Source: Thermoplasmata archaeon
Lineage (GTDB): Archaea; Thermoplasmatota; Thermoplasmata; Thermoplasmatales; Thermoplasmataceae
Length of the DNA stretch: 10,529 nucleotides
Direction of reading: 5' to 3'
Assembly (NCBI GenBank): GCA_021797225.1
Contig: JAKAAE010000047.1
Location: 1-10,529, forward strand
This document shows, in pieces, positions 1 through 6,482 of this stretch; within the stretch, counting starts at the first letter, position 1; each line of letters starts with the position of its first letter. The position numbers and the translations under genes were made by a program. The notes beneath the pieces were generated by a model. The model had not been told where the DNA came from, made no database searches, and saw only the letters and a program-made list of their open reading frames with translations.

Positions 1-1826
1 ATTTCCATGCATTTGTAAGCATATATGGAGATACCATGCTAAATTCATTCATCAAGAAAATATACCAGGTAAATCAGAAAGAATTTGTTTTCCAGTTATA
101 CAGATCTGATCTAAAAAAAAGAGATTTCTTTGTTTCACTCAGTAAGGGTATAGCATTCTATGATGCAGAAAAACCGGAGGAGGCAACACAGTTATCCATG
201 TTGTTCAGAAAGCAGTTATCCGAGAAGAGGATAGTTGGAATAGAGCAGATTAATTTTGATAGGGTTGTAAAGATTACATTGCATACGGGACAGGAAATAA
301 TACTGGAACTCTTCAGCGGTGGAAATCTGATTATTACTGATAACGGGAAAATTGTCTTTGCTATGGATCAGCATGTCTACAAAACCAGAAAGATACTGAT
401 AGGAGAAGAGTATATCCCACCATCCATCGTGAATCCGGTGGAAAGCAGGGAAACATTTTTCGAAATGCTCAATAACAGCAAGGCCTCTATTGTAAAAACA
501 CTGGCAACAAGGGCAAATTTGGGAGGGGAAATTGCAGAGGAGGCACTCTACAGGGCAAATATAGAGAAAAATAAAATGCCTGCAGAGGTAACTAGTGACT
601 ATGACAGACTATACGAGGTAGTAATGGAAATATTGGATGAATCAAAACGAAATATGGCATATTATTATGAGGAGGATGAACTTCTTTCACCGGTAGTGCT
701 TACGGCATTGAATAAGGACCCTGACAGTAAATTTGAAGACTTAAATGAGGGTATCTGTTATTATATCAAGCATTATCCGGAAACGGATAAGAATAAATCC
801 AGTGTTGAGAGAAGGATAGAGTCGCAGAAGCGTTCCATAGAGGAATTCAATAAATTGATGCTGGTATATACAGAATTCGGTAATTTTCTCAAAATGAATT
901 TTCAGCAGCTTCAGAAACTAATAAACATTGTGCATAATAATGTAAAGCGCAACAACAGCGAAGATTTTACATTTATGGAACTGGAAATCACGGGAATAAC
1001 CCCTTCTAAAGGAACTTTTACAGTAACCTATCAGGATACCGGTATAGTCCTCAGTTATACAGAATCTCCAGGAAATAATATAAACAGGGTGTTCAATACC
1101 GCCAAGGATTACAGAAACAAGATTGAGGGTGCAGAAAGAGCCATAGAGGAAACGAAAAAATTAATTTTAAAGGAGAAACAAAAAGCTGGAAAGAAGAAGA
1201 GAGTGAAATACTGGTTTGAATCATACCACTGGTTCACCAGTTCCGCAGGCAATATGGTAATGTCTGGCAGGGATGCAAAAACAAATGAAAAACTGGTAAA
1301 GAAACACATGTCCGATAACGATATTTATGTGCATGCAGACCTGTATGGTGCACCCAGCACGGTGATAAAAAATGATGGTATTGACATAACAGAAGAAACT
1401 ATAAGAGAAGCCTGTGAGTTCGCCATATCACTGTCAAGAGCATGGCCTGCTGGACTAGGTTCGGGTACCGCATACTGGGTAGAACCATCACAGGTAAGCA
1501 AAACTCCTGAATCGGGTGAATTTGTATCAAAAGGTTCGTGGATTGTCCGTGGGAAAAGAAATTATGTGCTGAATCTCCCCCTCCAGCTAAAAGTCTCATT
1601 GATCGATTATAAGGGAAATACACTACCCATGATATCCCCCGCGGAAACTAAAATAGAATCAGAAAAGTATGTTATAATTAAACCCGGAAATGAGAAGAGG
1701 TCTACAGCTGCAGAGAAAATTGCGAAAATACTTGATATAGACAAATCAGAAATAGAGGCAATACTTCCACCGGGAGGGTCAATTATAGTGGAAAGCTCGA
1801 AAGAAATAACATCTCCCAGCTCGTGA
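1..1826 (+). CDS. rqcH: Ribosome quality-control factor RqcH (NFACT / Rqc2 family), 5' end outside window
   Basis: RqcH/Rqc2 proteins bind stalled large ribosomal subunits carrying peptidyl-tRNA and, in bacteria and probably archaea, recruit tRNA to add C-terminal tails. Numbering from the ATG at 36: an NFACT-N domain covers about 1-140, a helix-hairpin-helix lies near 153-176 (NLGGEIAEEALYRANI), a coiled-coil stretch at 255-300, another charged helix at 355-390, and the NFACT-R RNA-binding domain at 391-510. NFACT-R shows WFESYHWF, GRDAKTNE, DIYVHADLYGAPS, a WVEPSQVSK motif and GSWIVRGKRNY. The tail LPPGGSIIV (578-586) is usual in archaeal members. The frame stays open to the window edge, reading FHAFVSIYGDT just before the ATG, which matches the conserved segment that normally precedes the KIYQ motif. 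The real start is therefore upstream and the CDS is 5'-partial. It converges on the isomerase gene with an 11-bp gap. Family assignment is firm; tail synthesis in this organism is inferred. Confidence 0.93.
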   Translation, partial: FHAFVSIYGDTMLNSFIKKIYQVNQKEFVFQLYRSDLKKRDFFVSLSKGIAFYDAEKPEEATQLSMLFRKQLSEKRIVGIEQINFDRVVKITLHTGQEIILELFSGGNLIITDNGKIVFAMDQHVYKTRKILIGEEYIPPSIVNPVESRETFFEMLNNSKASIVKTLATRANLGGEIAEEALYRANIEKNKMPAEVTSDYDRLYEVVMEILDESKRNMAYYYEEDELLSPVVLTALNKDPDSKFEDLNEGICYYIKHYPETDKNKSSVERRIESQKRSIEEFNKLMLVYTEFGNFLKMNFQQLQKLINIVHNNVKRNNSEDFTFMELEITGITPSKGTFTVTYQDTGIVLSYTESPGNNINRVFNTAKDYRNKIEGAERAIEETKKLILKEKQKAGKKKRVKYWFESYHWFTSSAGNMVMSGRDAKTNEKLVKKHMSDNDIYVHADLYGAPSTVIKNDGIDITEETIREACEFAISLSRAWPAGLGSGTAYWVEPSQVSKTPESGEFVSKGSWIVRGKRNYVLNLPLQLKVSLIDYKGNTLPMISPAETKIESEKYVIIKPGNEKRSTAAEKIAKILDIDKSEIEAILPPGGSIIVESSKEITSPSS

Positions 1827-1837
1827 ATTTGAATAAA

Positions 1838-2755
1838 TTAGTTTAATTTTGCCTTGAGTTCCTCTATTGTGGATACATCGGTTGGATCCACGTTCCTGAC
1901 CAATGCAAGCTCATACGTCAGATAATCAGCATAATGGATCAGGTAAAATAATTTCACAAGATAATCGTTTGATGGGGATTTAATCACAGAGAACTGTTCC
2001 CCCGTTATATCCTGTGTTATTTTTATCCTCTGGTTGATCCGTGTATTATCCGATTCAAATGCATAAAATAGATATTCAGACCTTCTGTAGGCGGATTTCA
2101 ATGGCATGGTATCATTATGATTTAACTCCGGGAAATAACTGTAGAATGCAAATGTTTTTGCATTTTCATTGAACTGTGTTTTCCACCTGTAGGCTACTGA
2201 TTTGAAGGGCTTTGAGCCATATATAATTGGTATAGAACTGTTTTCATAAATTTTGAACGCCTCCGATTTCATTTCGCCATGATTTTTATCCATCTCATTT
2301 AGCATATTATATGCAGTTAAAATTGTATCATGTTTAAACGGAGAAAAGGTGTTGTACAGTGGCATGAGCATATATCCAAGTGCCGATCTTGGCTGGATAC
2401 CAGATGGTATTATTATCGAATTTTCAACCATAGTTTCGAGTTTTCCACCGGATGTAATTGCCATAACGTGTGCACCTTTCTTCTTGGCCTCCTCGACATT
2501 ATTGATTGTCTCCTCAGTATTTCCGGAGTAACTTATGGCAATAAAAAGTGTTTTTTCATCTACAAATGAAGGGATTCCATAATCACCTATTGGAATTACC
2601 GGACGTTCTGTATAGTATTCCTGGAAGATATTTCCCACTATGCCTGATCCACCCATTCCAGAAATTACAATATTATCAAAGTTAAAATCCACATTGAATT
2701 TATCTGTAGATTTTATCTGTTCCTTTAAATTTTTTAATTCGTCCAGAAAATTCAT
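1838..2755 (-). CDS. Bifunctional phosphoglucose/phosphomannose isomerase (PGI/PMI)
   Basis: Cytosolic aldose-ketose isomerase that interconverts glucose-6-phosphate or mannose-6-phosphate with fructose-6-phosphate, feeding gluconeogenesis and mannose-containing glycolipids and glycans. This small PGI/PMI family is known from crenarchaea and Thermoplasma. The 305 residues match the usual length of about 300. Two SIS sugar-isomerase folds are visible: GMGGSG (33-38) and SYSGNTEE (75-82) bind the phosphate in the first. QPRSALGY (121-128) links the two, and PELNHND (209-215) carries the family's catalytic glutamate. The C-terminal IEELKAKL (297-304) supplies the expected active-site lysine. The ATG at 2753-2755 gives a complete N-terminus. 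A T/A-rich stretch about 25 bases upstream (2775-2787) could be its own promoter, while only 43 bp separate it from the end of the MFS gene, so read-through is also possible. Nothing is missing or broken. Confidence 0.93.
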   Translation of the reverse strand: MNFLDELKNLKEQIKSTDKFNVDFNFDNIVISGMGGSGIVGNIFQEYYTERPVIPIGDYGIPSFVDEKTLFIAISYSGNTEETINNVEEAKKKGAHVMAITSGGKLETMVENSIIIPSGIQPRSALGYMLMPLYNTFSPFKHDTILTAYNMLNEMDKNHGEMKSEAFKIYENSSIPIIYGSKPFKSVAYRWKTQFNENAKTFAFYSYFPELNHNDTMPLKSAYRRSEYLFYAFESDNTRINQRIKITQDITGEQFSVIKSPSNDYLVKLFYLIHYADYLTYELALVRNVDPTDVSTIEELKAKLN

Positions 2756-2798
2756 AATGGAGTAGATAAAAATAGCATATTATTTTTTCTATTGCATA

Positions 2799-4004
2799 TT
2801 ATTTTATAGTATTTTCTGACAGCCCTGATAGATAGGATGCCGATTCTCCTTTCTTTTTTATGCTTACGCTCACAGCAAAAACTGATAAGAGGCATATAAG
2901 AGTTGTCATATCAATAATAAATATGAGACCTGTGTATCCCACAATCCCCCCGATCACTCCGAGAAGCACCGATATGAGTCCACCGAAAAGTGCACCAAAA
3001 TTATATGATATACCTGATATTAGTCCGCGAACGGCTGGATTAATCCTGTCCATGAGGAGCAGGGGTATTACCGGCATGGAGCCAACTCCCAGAGTGAAAA
3101 TAATCATGCCAGGGAGGGCAAATGGCCTCAGCTGGGTAAAATATGGCATGGCAACCCATGAAAATGCCATAGCAATCAATGACCCGACCATTAAAAGATG
3201 CTTTTTTCTATAGTTATTTGCCAACCTCCCAAAAAGTAAAAATCCTATTGCAACTGTAATGCTTGAGACTATCATAACAATTCCTACCATTGATGCTGGA
3301 AGCCCAAAGGACGGTGCTACCGTGGGATAAAATGATAATATGGCAAAATATGCAGAGAAGAATCCGGACATCATAATCATGGATTTGATGAGCGGAATTT
3401 TATAATCCATAAGGTGTATTTTATTAGTAGATTTTTTCATTACACTTTTATCTGAAGGGAGCCTCATTATGGTATACGGTGCGATAATCAGTGGAATGGT
3501 TCCGGTTATCAGGAATAACCTCCAGGTTGCACCTATAGTGGGAAGGAACAGAATATATGCAACACCTGTGAGTGCATAGCCTATGCCATAACCGCTCTGT
3601 ATTATCCCGAATATTGTGGATCTTATATCCGCAGGAGAGAATTCATAGCCAAGTACTGTGCCGGATGTCCACTCACCTCCCATGAATACTCCCTGAACAA
3701 ATCTTGCAGAGAAAAGTATAAGGATATCGGGGGAAAATGCCATAATGCCTGCAAATACTGCATATCCTGCAGTACTTAAGGCCATAACACGCCTTGCCCC
3801 GATTCTATCTGTAAGAGACCCTAGATATAGTCCTCCGAAGAATCTGCCGATTAATCCGAGAGCGAAAAGCAGTGATACCACACCGAGTCCTATATGATAG
3901 GATTTTTCAAGTTCGGCATATATATAGGTTACAAGTGTCAAATCATATATATTTCCTATCCAGGACCCTGTAGATGCAAAGGTAGCGTGTACATAATCCT
4001 TCAT
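2799..4004 (-). CDS. Major facilitator superfamily transporter
   Basis: Integral membrane permease, predicted 12 transmembrane helices in 401 residues, probably a proton symporter. Family motif A lies between helices 2 and 3 as GSLTDRIGARR (62-72). RFVQGVFMGGEW (101-112) is the helix 4 motif typical of the sugar-porter, metabolite:H+ and aromatic-acid/sialate symporter branches. An acidic residue in helix 1 (IYDLTLVTY, Asp21) is also usual there. The central loop (about 183-203, KSVMKKSTNK) is short. The substrate cannot be told from the sequence; organic acid or amino acid are reasonable guesses. The ATG at 4002-4004 is the first in a hydrophobic N-terminus. The promoter would lie at about 4020-4035, where only a weak TATA-like AACTTAAAT is seen, abutting the left copy of the 35-bp repeat. 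If the 4030-5852 block is an insertion, this gene originally followed the 5845-6291 gene in the same direction and may have lost its native promoter context. Confidence 0.88.
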   Translation of the reverse strand: MKDYVHATFASTGSWIGNIYDLTLVTYIYAELEKSYHIGLGVVSLLFALGLIGRFFGGLYLGSLTDRIGARRVMALSTAGYAVFAGIMAFSPDILILFSARFVQGVFMGGEWTSGTVLGYEFSPADIRSTIFGIIQSGYGIGYALTGVAYILFLPTIGATWRLFLITGTIPLIIAPYTIMRLPSDKSVMKKSTNKIHLMDYKIPLIKSMIMMSGFFSAYFAILSFYPTVAPSFGLPASMVGIVMIVSSITVAIGFLLFGRLANNYRKKHLLMVGSLIAMAFSWVAMPYFTQLRPFALPGMIIFTLGVGSMPVIPLLLMDRINPAVRGLISGISYNFGALFGGLISVLLGVIGGIVGYTGLIFIIDMTTLICLLSVFAVSVSIKKKGESASYLSGLSENTIK

Positions 4005-4029
4005 AACACATAATTACAGCATTTAAGTT

Positions 4030-4064
4030 AAATTTTCCCTGACCTTATTTGACATATTATTCAT
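4030..4064. repeat. 35-bp direct repeat, left copy
   Basis: Identical over 35 bases to 5818-5852, beginning AAATTTTCCCTGACC and ending CATATTATTCAT. The match extends four bases further left with one mismatch (AGTT versus AGTC). This copy lies 25 bp upstream of the MFS start codon. Exact identity at this length by chance is very unlikely even in AT-rich DNA. Confidence 0.95.
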
Positions 4065-4145
4065 ATATGTGTTAATGATTGATTAGAATTCAATAATACT
4101 TAGATTTAATATTCTGTACATTAGGGTTTATATGCAATATTATCC

Positions 4146-4158
4146 GACATATTATTCA
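4146..4158. repeat. Partial third copy of the repeat core (13 bp)
   Basis: GACATATTATTCA recurs here, matching the last part of the 35-bp repeat (4051-4063). It lies 83 bp inside the left end of the block. It may be a subterminal binding site or chance in AT-rich sequence. The rest of 4065-4289 is AT-rich, shows no ORF, and holds only the promoter of the next gene. Confidence 0.35.
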
Positions 4159-4257
4159 ATTTTCATTCAGTAATTTCATAAATTGTTTATAATATATGTT
4201 CTTCTAAATATATTAACATAGTTAACCACTCAACTATTTACTAATATTATTACCGAA

Positions 4258-4270
4258 ATATATATATATA
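4258..4270 (+). promoter_or_regulatory. TATA box for the 4290 gene
   Basis: A run of alternating AT (ATATATATATATA) is centred about 26 bases before the ATG at 4290 and preceded by a purine-rich GAAA BRE-like stretch. That spacing puts the transcription start at or next to the ATG, so the mRNA is probably leaderless. No Shine-Dalgarno is present. This is the clearest promoter in the window. Confidence 0.6.
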
Positions 4271-4289
4271 TTAATGTATAAATATCATT

Positions 4290-4646
4290 ATGGATAAAAA
4301 GGTAATTCTAGGGATAGTTATGTCAGCCATATTTATTGCATCAGGATTTGCGATAGCTGTTGATAGTTCTGGCAGCAGCATTGCACCGGCAAGCAATACT
4401 GCATATACGGTAAATGATAATTCATCTATTGCTTCACAGTTTACATCATGGTACAGTAAAGCATATCCAAACAGCAGCCCTTCACAGGTAGCTAATATGA
4501 ATACATCACAGAGGGATGCAGTATTTGGTGAATTCCTTCACAGTGATATAGCTGCACAGAAGTTAATATCTGAGAGGAATAAAAAAGTATTGAGAAATTT
4601 AGGAGAATCGATAACGAAAGAGCTGAAGCTGAATTTAAATCTATAA
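4290..4646 (+). CDS. Secreted protein N-terminal part (probably frameshifted from next ORF)
   Basis: Unrecognised 118-residue ORF. It starts with a clear signal peptide: lysines at 3-4, a hydrophobic core at 5-20 and a likely cleavage after AIA (21-23). A Ser/Asn/Thr/Ala-rich segment typical of exported archaeal proteins follows (24-75), then a charged helix (FLHSDIAAQKLISERNKK, 82-99). The last 19 residues after the AAAAAA tract at 4581-4586 are probably not the native tail. The -1 frame from 4583 reads on without a stop into the next ORF, continues the same charged helix, and has a purine-first codon pattern that looks more coding-like than frame 0. With one extra A the two ORFs give a single protein of about 379 residues. 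The ORF as written ends TAATG, overlapping the next ATG by one base. It could be a true separate gene, a pseudogene, or a gene read by slippage at the A-tract. Confidence 0.6.
   Translation: MDKKVILGIVMSAIFIASGFAIAVDSSGSSIAPASNTAYTVNDNSSIASQFTSWYSKAYPNSSPSQVANMNTSQRDAVFGEFLHSDIAAQKLISERNKKVLRNLGESITKELKLNLNL
4579..4588 (+). other. A6 tract, candidate frameshift point joining the 4290 and 4646 ORFs
   Basis: Frame 0 reads AAT AAA AAA GTA here. One more A would give AAT AAA AAA AGT ATT GAG AAA and fuse the two ORFs (junction ERNKK-SIEKF). In the -1 frame the last stop before the fusion is the TAA at 4580-4582, directly at the tract. The codons do not form a canonical A AAA AAG heptamer in the zero frame, so transcript slippage, a real mutation or an assembly error are more likely than classical ribosomal frameshifting. 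Confidence 0.55.
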
Positions 4647-5428
4647 TGGATAATGGTACTCCCACCGGATATAACAGGGAATTAAATTCTAAAAACAATA
4701 AGACTGTGACATCCGTATGTGTTCATGCAGGTGCAACGCCATCTGTTATTGTTCATATAAAAAAGGAACTCCCAAATGGTGTCAGTGATAATGGAGAGTG
4801 GGTAATGGTTTCTATCAATTATTTTGTATATCATGCACCATGGTGGCTAGGAGGATGGACTTATACATACGGCGAAAATGATATGATTTACACTTTATAT
4901 GATGGTAATACTGCTCAAAATGTATACAATCAAATACAATATGACAGTACAATAACTGGAATATTTTCTTCAGTGGAAGCGGCTTTATTTGTAATATTAG
5001 GAACTACATTAGACTCAGCAATCCCTTCAGCCGGCACTTCTCTCGTAATCGGAGGTATTGTAGCTGCCGTTATACTGGCCGGTATAGGAATATCTGCATC
5101 GATAATAAATTACGATTATGGGAAATTATATGAATCAACATATGCAAATGAACTGTCAGGGCAAAAATATATCGAGACTTACTTAGACATAAATTGTTAT
5201 TACCCTGATAATCCAATAGTTTCATTAGATTCTTCAATAGGGCTCTACGGAGTATATTCAGACGGAAATACACTAACAATATTTCCCAACATTGCTTTTG
5301 GATTGTCTACTGTAATTACTGGCTTTTCAGGTTTAACCGGGATAATGCTTGTTCATGACTATTCTGAATGGCCACATTCAATTGCTAATAAAATTGGTAC
5401 AAATCATTGGAGTTTTAGTTATGAGTGA
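4646..5428 (+). CDS. Exported protein with hydrophobic helical hairpin, possible pore-forming toxin body
   Basis: Unrecognised; 260 residues from the ATG at 4646, or the C-terminal 280 of a fused protein if the upstream A-tract shift is corrected (reading KSIEKFRRIDNERAEAEFKS before this ATG). The first 100 residues look like an extracellular beta-rich domain with an aromatic patch HAPWWLGGWTYTYGEND (63-79) and one cysteine (C25). Residues 104-154 form two Gly/Ala/Ile-rich hydrophobic segments (SVEAALFVILGTTL and LVIGGIVAAVILAGIGIS) separated by DSAIPSAGTS, a helical hairpin. The rest (155-260) is polar with a second cysteine (C184) and further hydrophobic stretches near 213-236. Signal peptide plus hairpin could mean a membrane-anchored surface protein or a membrane-inserting toxin. 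The tight downstream overlap with a small membrane protein favours a toxin-immunity reading, but this is inference from architecture only. Confidence 0.65.
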   Translation: MDNGTPTGYNRELNSKNNKTVTSVCVHAGATPSVIVHIKKELPNGVSDNGEWVMVSINYFVYHAPWWLGGWTYTYGENDMIYTLYDGNTAQNVYNQIQYDSTITGIFSSVEAALFVILGTTLDSAIPSAGTSLVIGGIVAAVILAGIGISASIINYDYGKLYESTYANELSGQKYIETYLDINCYYPDNPIVSLDSSIGLYGVYSDGNTLTIFPNIAFGLSTVITGFSGLTGIMLVHDYSEWPHSIANKIGTNHWSFSYE

Positions 5429-5781
5429 TTATGATGTTTCAATATAACGTACTAATGTGGATTTATTTACTTACATTTATTTTCGTAATAGCTGGTGTAA
5501 CAGAATTAATTTTAAGGTTCATTATCAATTGGGACGATAGAAAGTATGGCGAATTCAGGAAGTCTCTATTATTAATTAATGGAGTTGAATTCGTAGTTTG
5601 TGGTTTTATAATTCTCGTTTCGTATTATATTCTCAAAATATTAATTCCAACTAATAGCTCTCCAGAACTACAGCTGGCCGTAATTTCCATGCGAATAGAT
5701 ATCATGTCTGTTATTGTCTCTGTATTAGGTATTATAATTCTACTAACCGTATTGAAAATTCGTTCAAAGTTCTCATTCTAA
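5425..5781 (+). CDS. Small three-helix membrane protein, possible immunity protein
   Basis: Unrecognised 118-residue protein that is almost entirely membrane-embedded. Helices lie at about 9-34, 49-73 and 93-111, joined by a charged loop NWDDRKYGEFRKS (35-47) and a short polar loop (74-85), with a basic tail KIRSKF. The GTG start at 5425 overlaps the preceding TGA by four bases (GTGA), a classic translational-coupling arrangement. ATGs at 5431 and 5434 are alternatives that change only three residues. Coupling implies it is made together with the preceding exported protein. Small polytopic proteins encoded directly after a secreted membrane-active peptide are often self-immunity factors in bacteria, but a subunit or anchor of the same complex would look identical. 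AT-rich codons match its two partners. Confidence 0.7.
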   Translation: MIMMFQYNVLMWIYLLTFIFVIAGVTELILRFIINWDDRKYGEFRKSLLLINGVEFVVCGFIILVSYYILKILIPTNSSPELQLAVISMRIDIMSVIVSVLGIIILLTVLKIRSKFSF

Positions 5782-5817
5782 ATTCAAATTTATTAATATG
5801 CCTTCCACACCTTAGTC

Positions 5818-5852
5818 AAATTTTCCCTGACCTTATTTGACATATTATTCAT
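5818..5852. repeat. 35-bp direct repeat, right copy
   Basis: Exact copy of 4030-4064. Its last eight bases are the stop codon and final codons of the 5845-6291 gene on the opposite strand, so the repeat straddles that gene's 3' end. This is the copy adjacent to native coding sequence and would be the original site if the block is an insertion. Confidence 0.95.
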
Positions 5853-6291
5853 TAAAATCGATCTTGACCTTCCACATAGACCTTTCCTGGGCTGCAGAAG
5901 CTTTAATGCCTCTTTCGTTTATGAGGTCTGCAAGCTTTTCTGCCCTGTCCTGTCTGTTGAATTGTATGTAAAGGGCATCAATTCCGAACTCTGGCATGCT
6001 ACCCTGGGAGGAAATGAGATCTCCGATTTTATTCATAATTGCAATGAATTTATCCTTTTCAACGTAAAACGTCCCCTTTTCTATTTTAGAAACACCTGTC
6101 TTAACTATTCCATCATAGGTTATACTAGAAACCCTTTTGTTAACATGCATTGCTGAGGTTTTATAATAAAGGCCCATTAAAACTATAAAGGCAATCAGTA
6201 ACGGTATTCCCAGGAAATAGAGCCCTATGGCAAAGGATAATGCTGACATTACGAGAAAAATAATACCGATAGCCAGATATATATTTGCCAT
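5845..6291 (-). CDS. Two-helix membrane protein of unknown function
   Basis: Unrecognised 148-residue protein. Two hydrophobic helices occupy 3-22 and 26-43 with a very short turn, leaving both termini on the same side. A soluble domain of about 100 residues follows (KRVSSITYDGIVKTGV onward). It alternates beta-like and helical stretches and includes KFIAIMNKIGDLISS (81-95) and a polar helix RQDRAEKLADLINERG (113-128). Ending KVKIDFNE, the C-terminus lies inside the right copy of the 35-bp repeat. The ATG at 6289-6291 is preceded by a TATA-like TATTTATAAT about 25 bases upstream, consistent with a leaderless message. It is divergent from radB. If the 4030-5852 block is an insertion, this gene used to sit immediately upstream of the MFS gene. 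Function cannot be assigned. Confidence 0.72.
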   Translation of the reverse strand: MANIYLAIGIIFLVMSALSFAIGLYFLGIPLLIAFIVLMGLYYKTSAMHVNKRVSSITYDGIVKTGVSKIEKGTFYVEKDKFIAIMNKIGDLISSQGSMPEFGIDALYIQFNRQDRAEKLADLINERGIKASAAQERSMWKVKIDFNE

Positions 6292-6310
6292 TTTGCTTGT
6301 ATCTGTATTA

Positions 6311-6320
6311 ATTATAAATA
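6311..6320 (-). promoter_or_regulatory. TATA box for the 5845-6291 gene
   Basis: On the minus strand TATTTATAAT is centred about 25 bases before the ATG at 6291, the standard archaeal distance for a leaderless start. No Shine-Dalgarno precedes the ATG. The remainder of the 191-bp divergent gap up to radB shows no further structure I can support. Confidence 0.5.
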
Positions 6321-6452
6321 ATTTATTAAAGTACTATACCAATGAAAAATGGACCGAAAATACGAAAATAATGAACATCAGAACTTTAATCAAGGGTTTT
6401 GTTTAAAATATTCTAATTCCTGCTAATGTGTGATAACTATTTTTTAGAAACA

Positions 6453-6465
6453 TTTTATTATATTA
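6453..6465 (+). promoter_or_regulatory. TATA-like box for the radB-fen1 operon
   Basis: TTTATTATATTA is centred about 24 bases before the radB ATG, with a purine stretch AGAAAC just upstream that could serve as BRE. No ribosome binding site precedes the ATG at 6483, so a leaderless transcript is likely. Confidence 0.42.
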
Positions 6466-6482
6466 TGTGATACAGTAATTAG

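Larger units (their letters stand above)
4030..5852. mobile_element. Candidate inserted block bounded by direct repeats
   Basis: The repeats at 4030-4064 and 5818-5852 define a 1,788-bp unit holding three + strand ORFs in a region where both neighbours read on the - strand. Deleting one unit would leave one repeat copy, keep the full C-terminus of the 5845-6291 gene and place its stop about 50 bp upstream of the MFS start, a normal tandem spacing. A direct repeat that restores the 3' end of a gene resembles integrase attachment sites. However, no integrase or transposase lies inside, and 35 bp is too long for a typical transposon target duplication. Recombination using an integrase supplied elsewhere, or a decayed element, is inferred rather than seen. 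Confidence 0.45.

Noticed and set aside
1109..1623. Minus-strand ORFs of 66 and 74 codons inside rqcH
   Set aside because: They are shadows antisense to the well-conserved NFACT-R domain and read as low-complexity Phe/Ser/Leu-rich or patternless sequence.
2330..2569. Plus-strand ORFs inside the isomerase gene
   Set aside because: Antisense to conserved SIS-domain motifs (SYSGNTEE region); no coding character of their own.
2775..2805. Twelve-base direct repeat GCATATTATTTT, copies 19 bp apart (2775-2786 and 2794-2805)
   Set aside because: Very AT-rich, only two copies, lying across the MFS stop codon; probably chance or promoter-like sequence for the isomerase gene.
4065..4289. Possible tRNA, CRISPR or small RNA gene in the AT-rich gap
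   Set aside because: No cloverleaf, no regularly spaced repeats and no GC-rich structured segment can be seen.
4581..4587. Classical -1 ribosomal frameshift heptamer A AAA AAG
   Set aside because: The bases are present but the zero-frame codons are AAA AAA GTA, so the heptamer is not in the required phase; a lost base or transcript slippage fits better.
5070..5279. 69-codon minus-strand ORF inside the hydrophobic-hairpin gene
   Set aside because: No promoter or ribosome binding site, and the plus-strand frame has clear protein architecture and coupling to the next gene.
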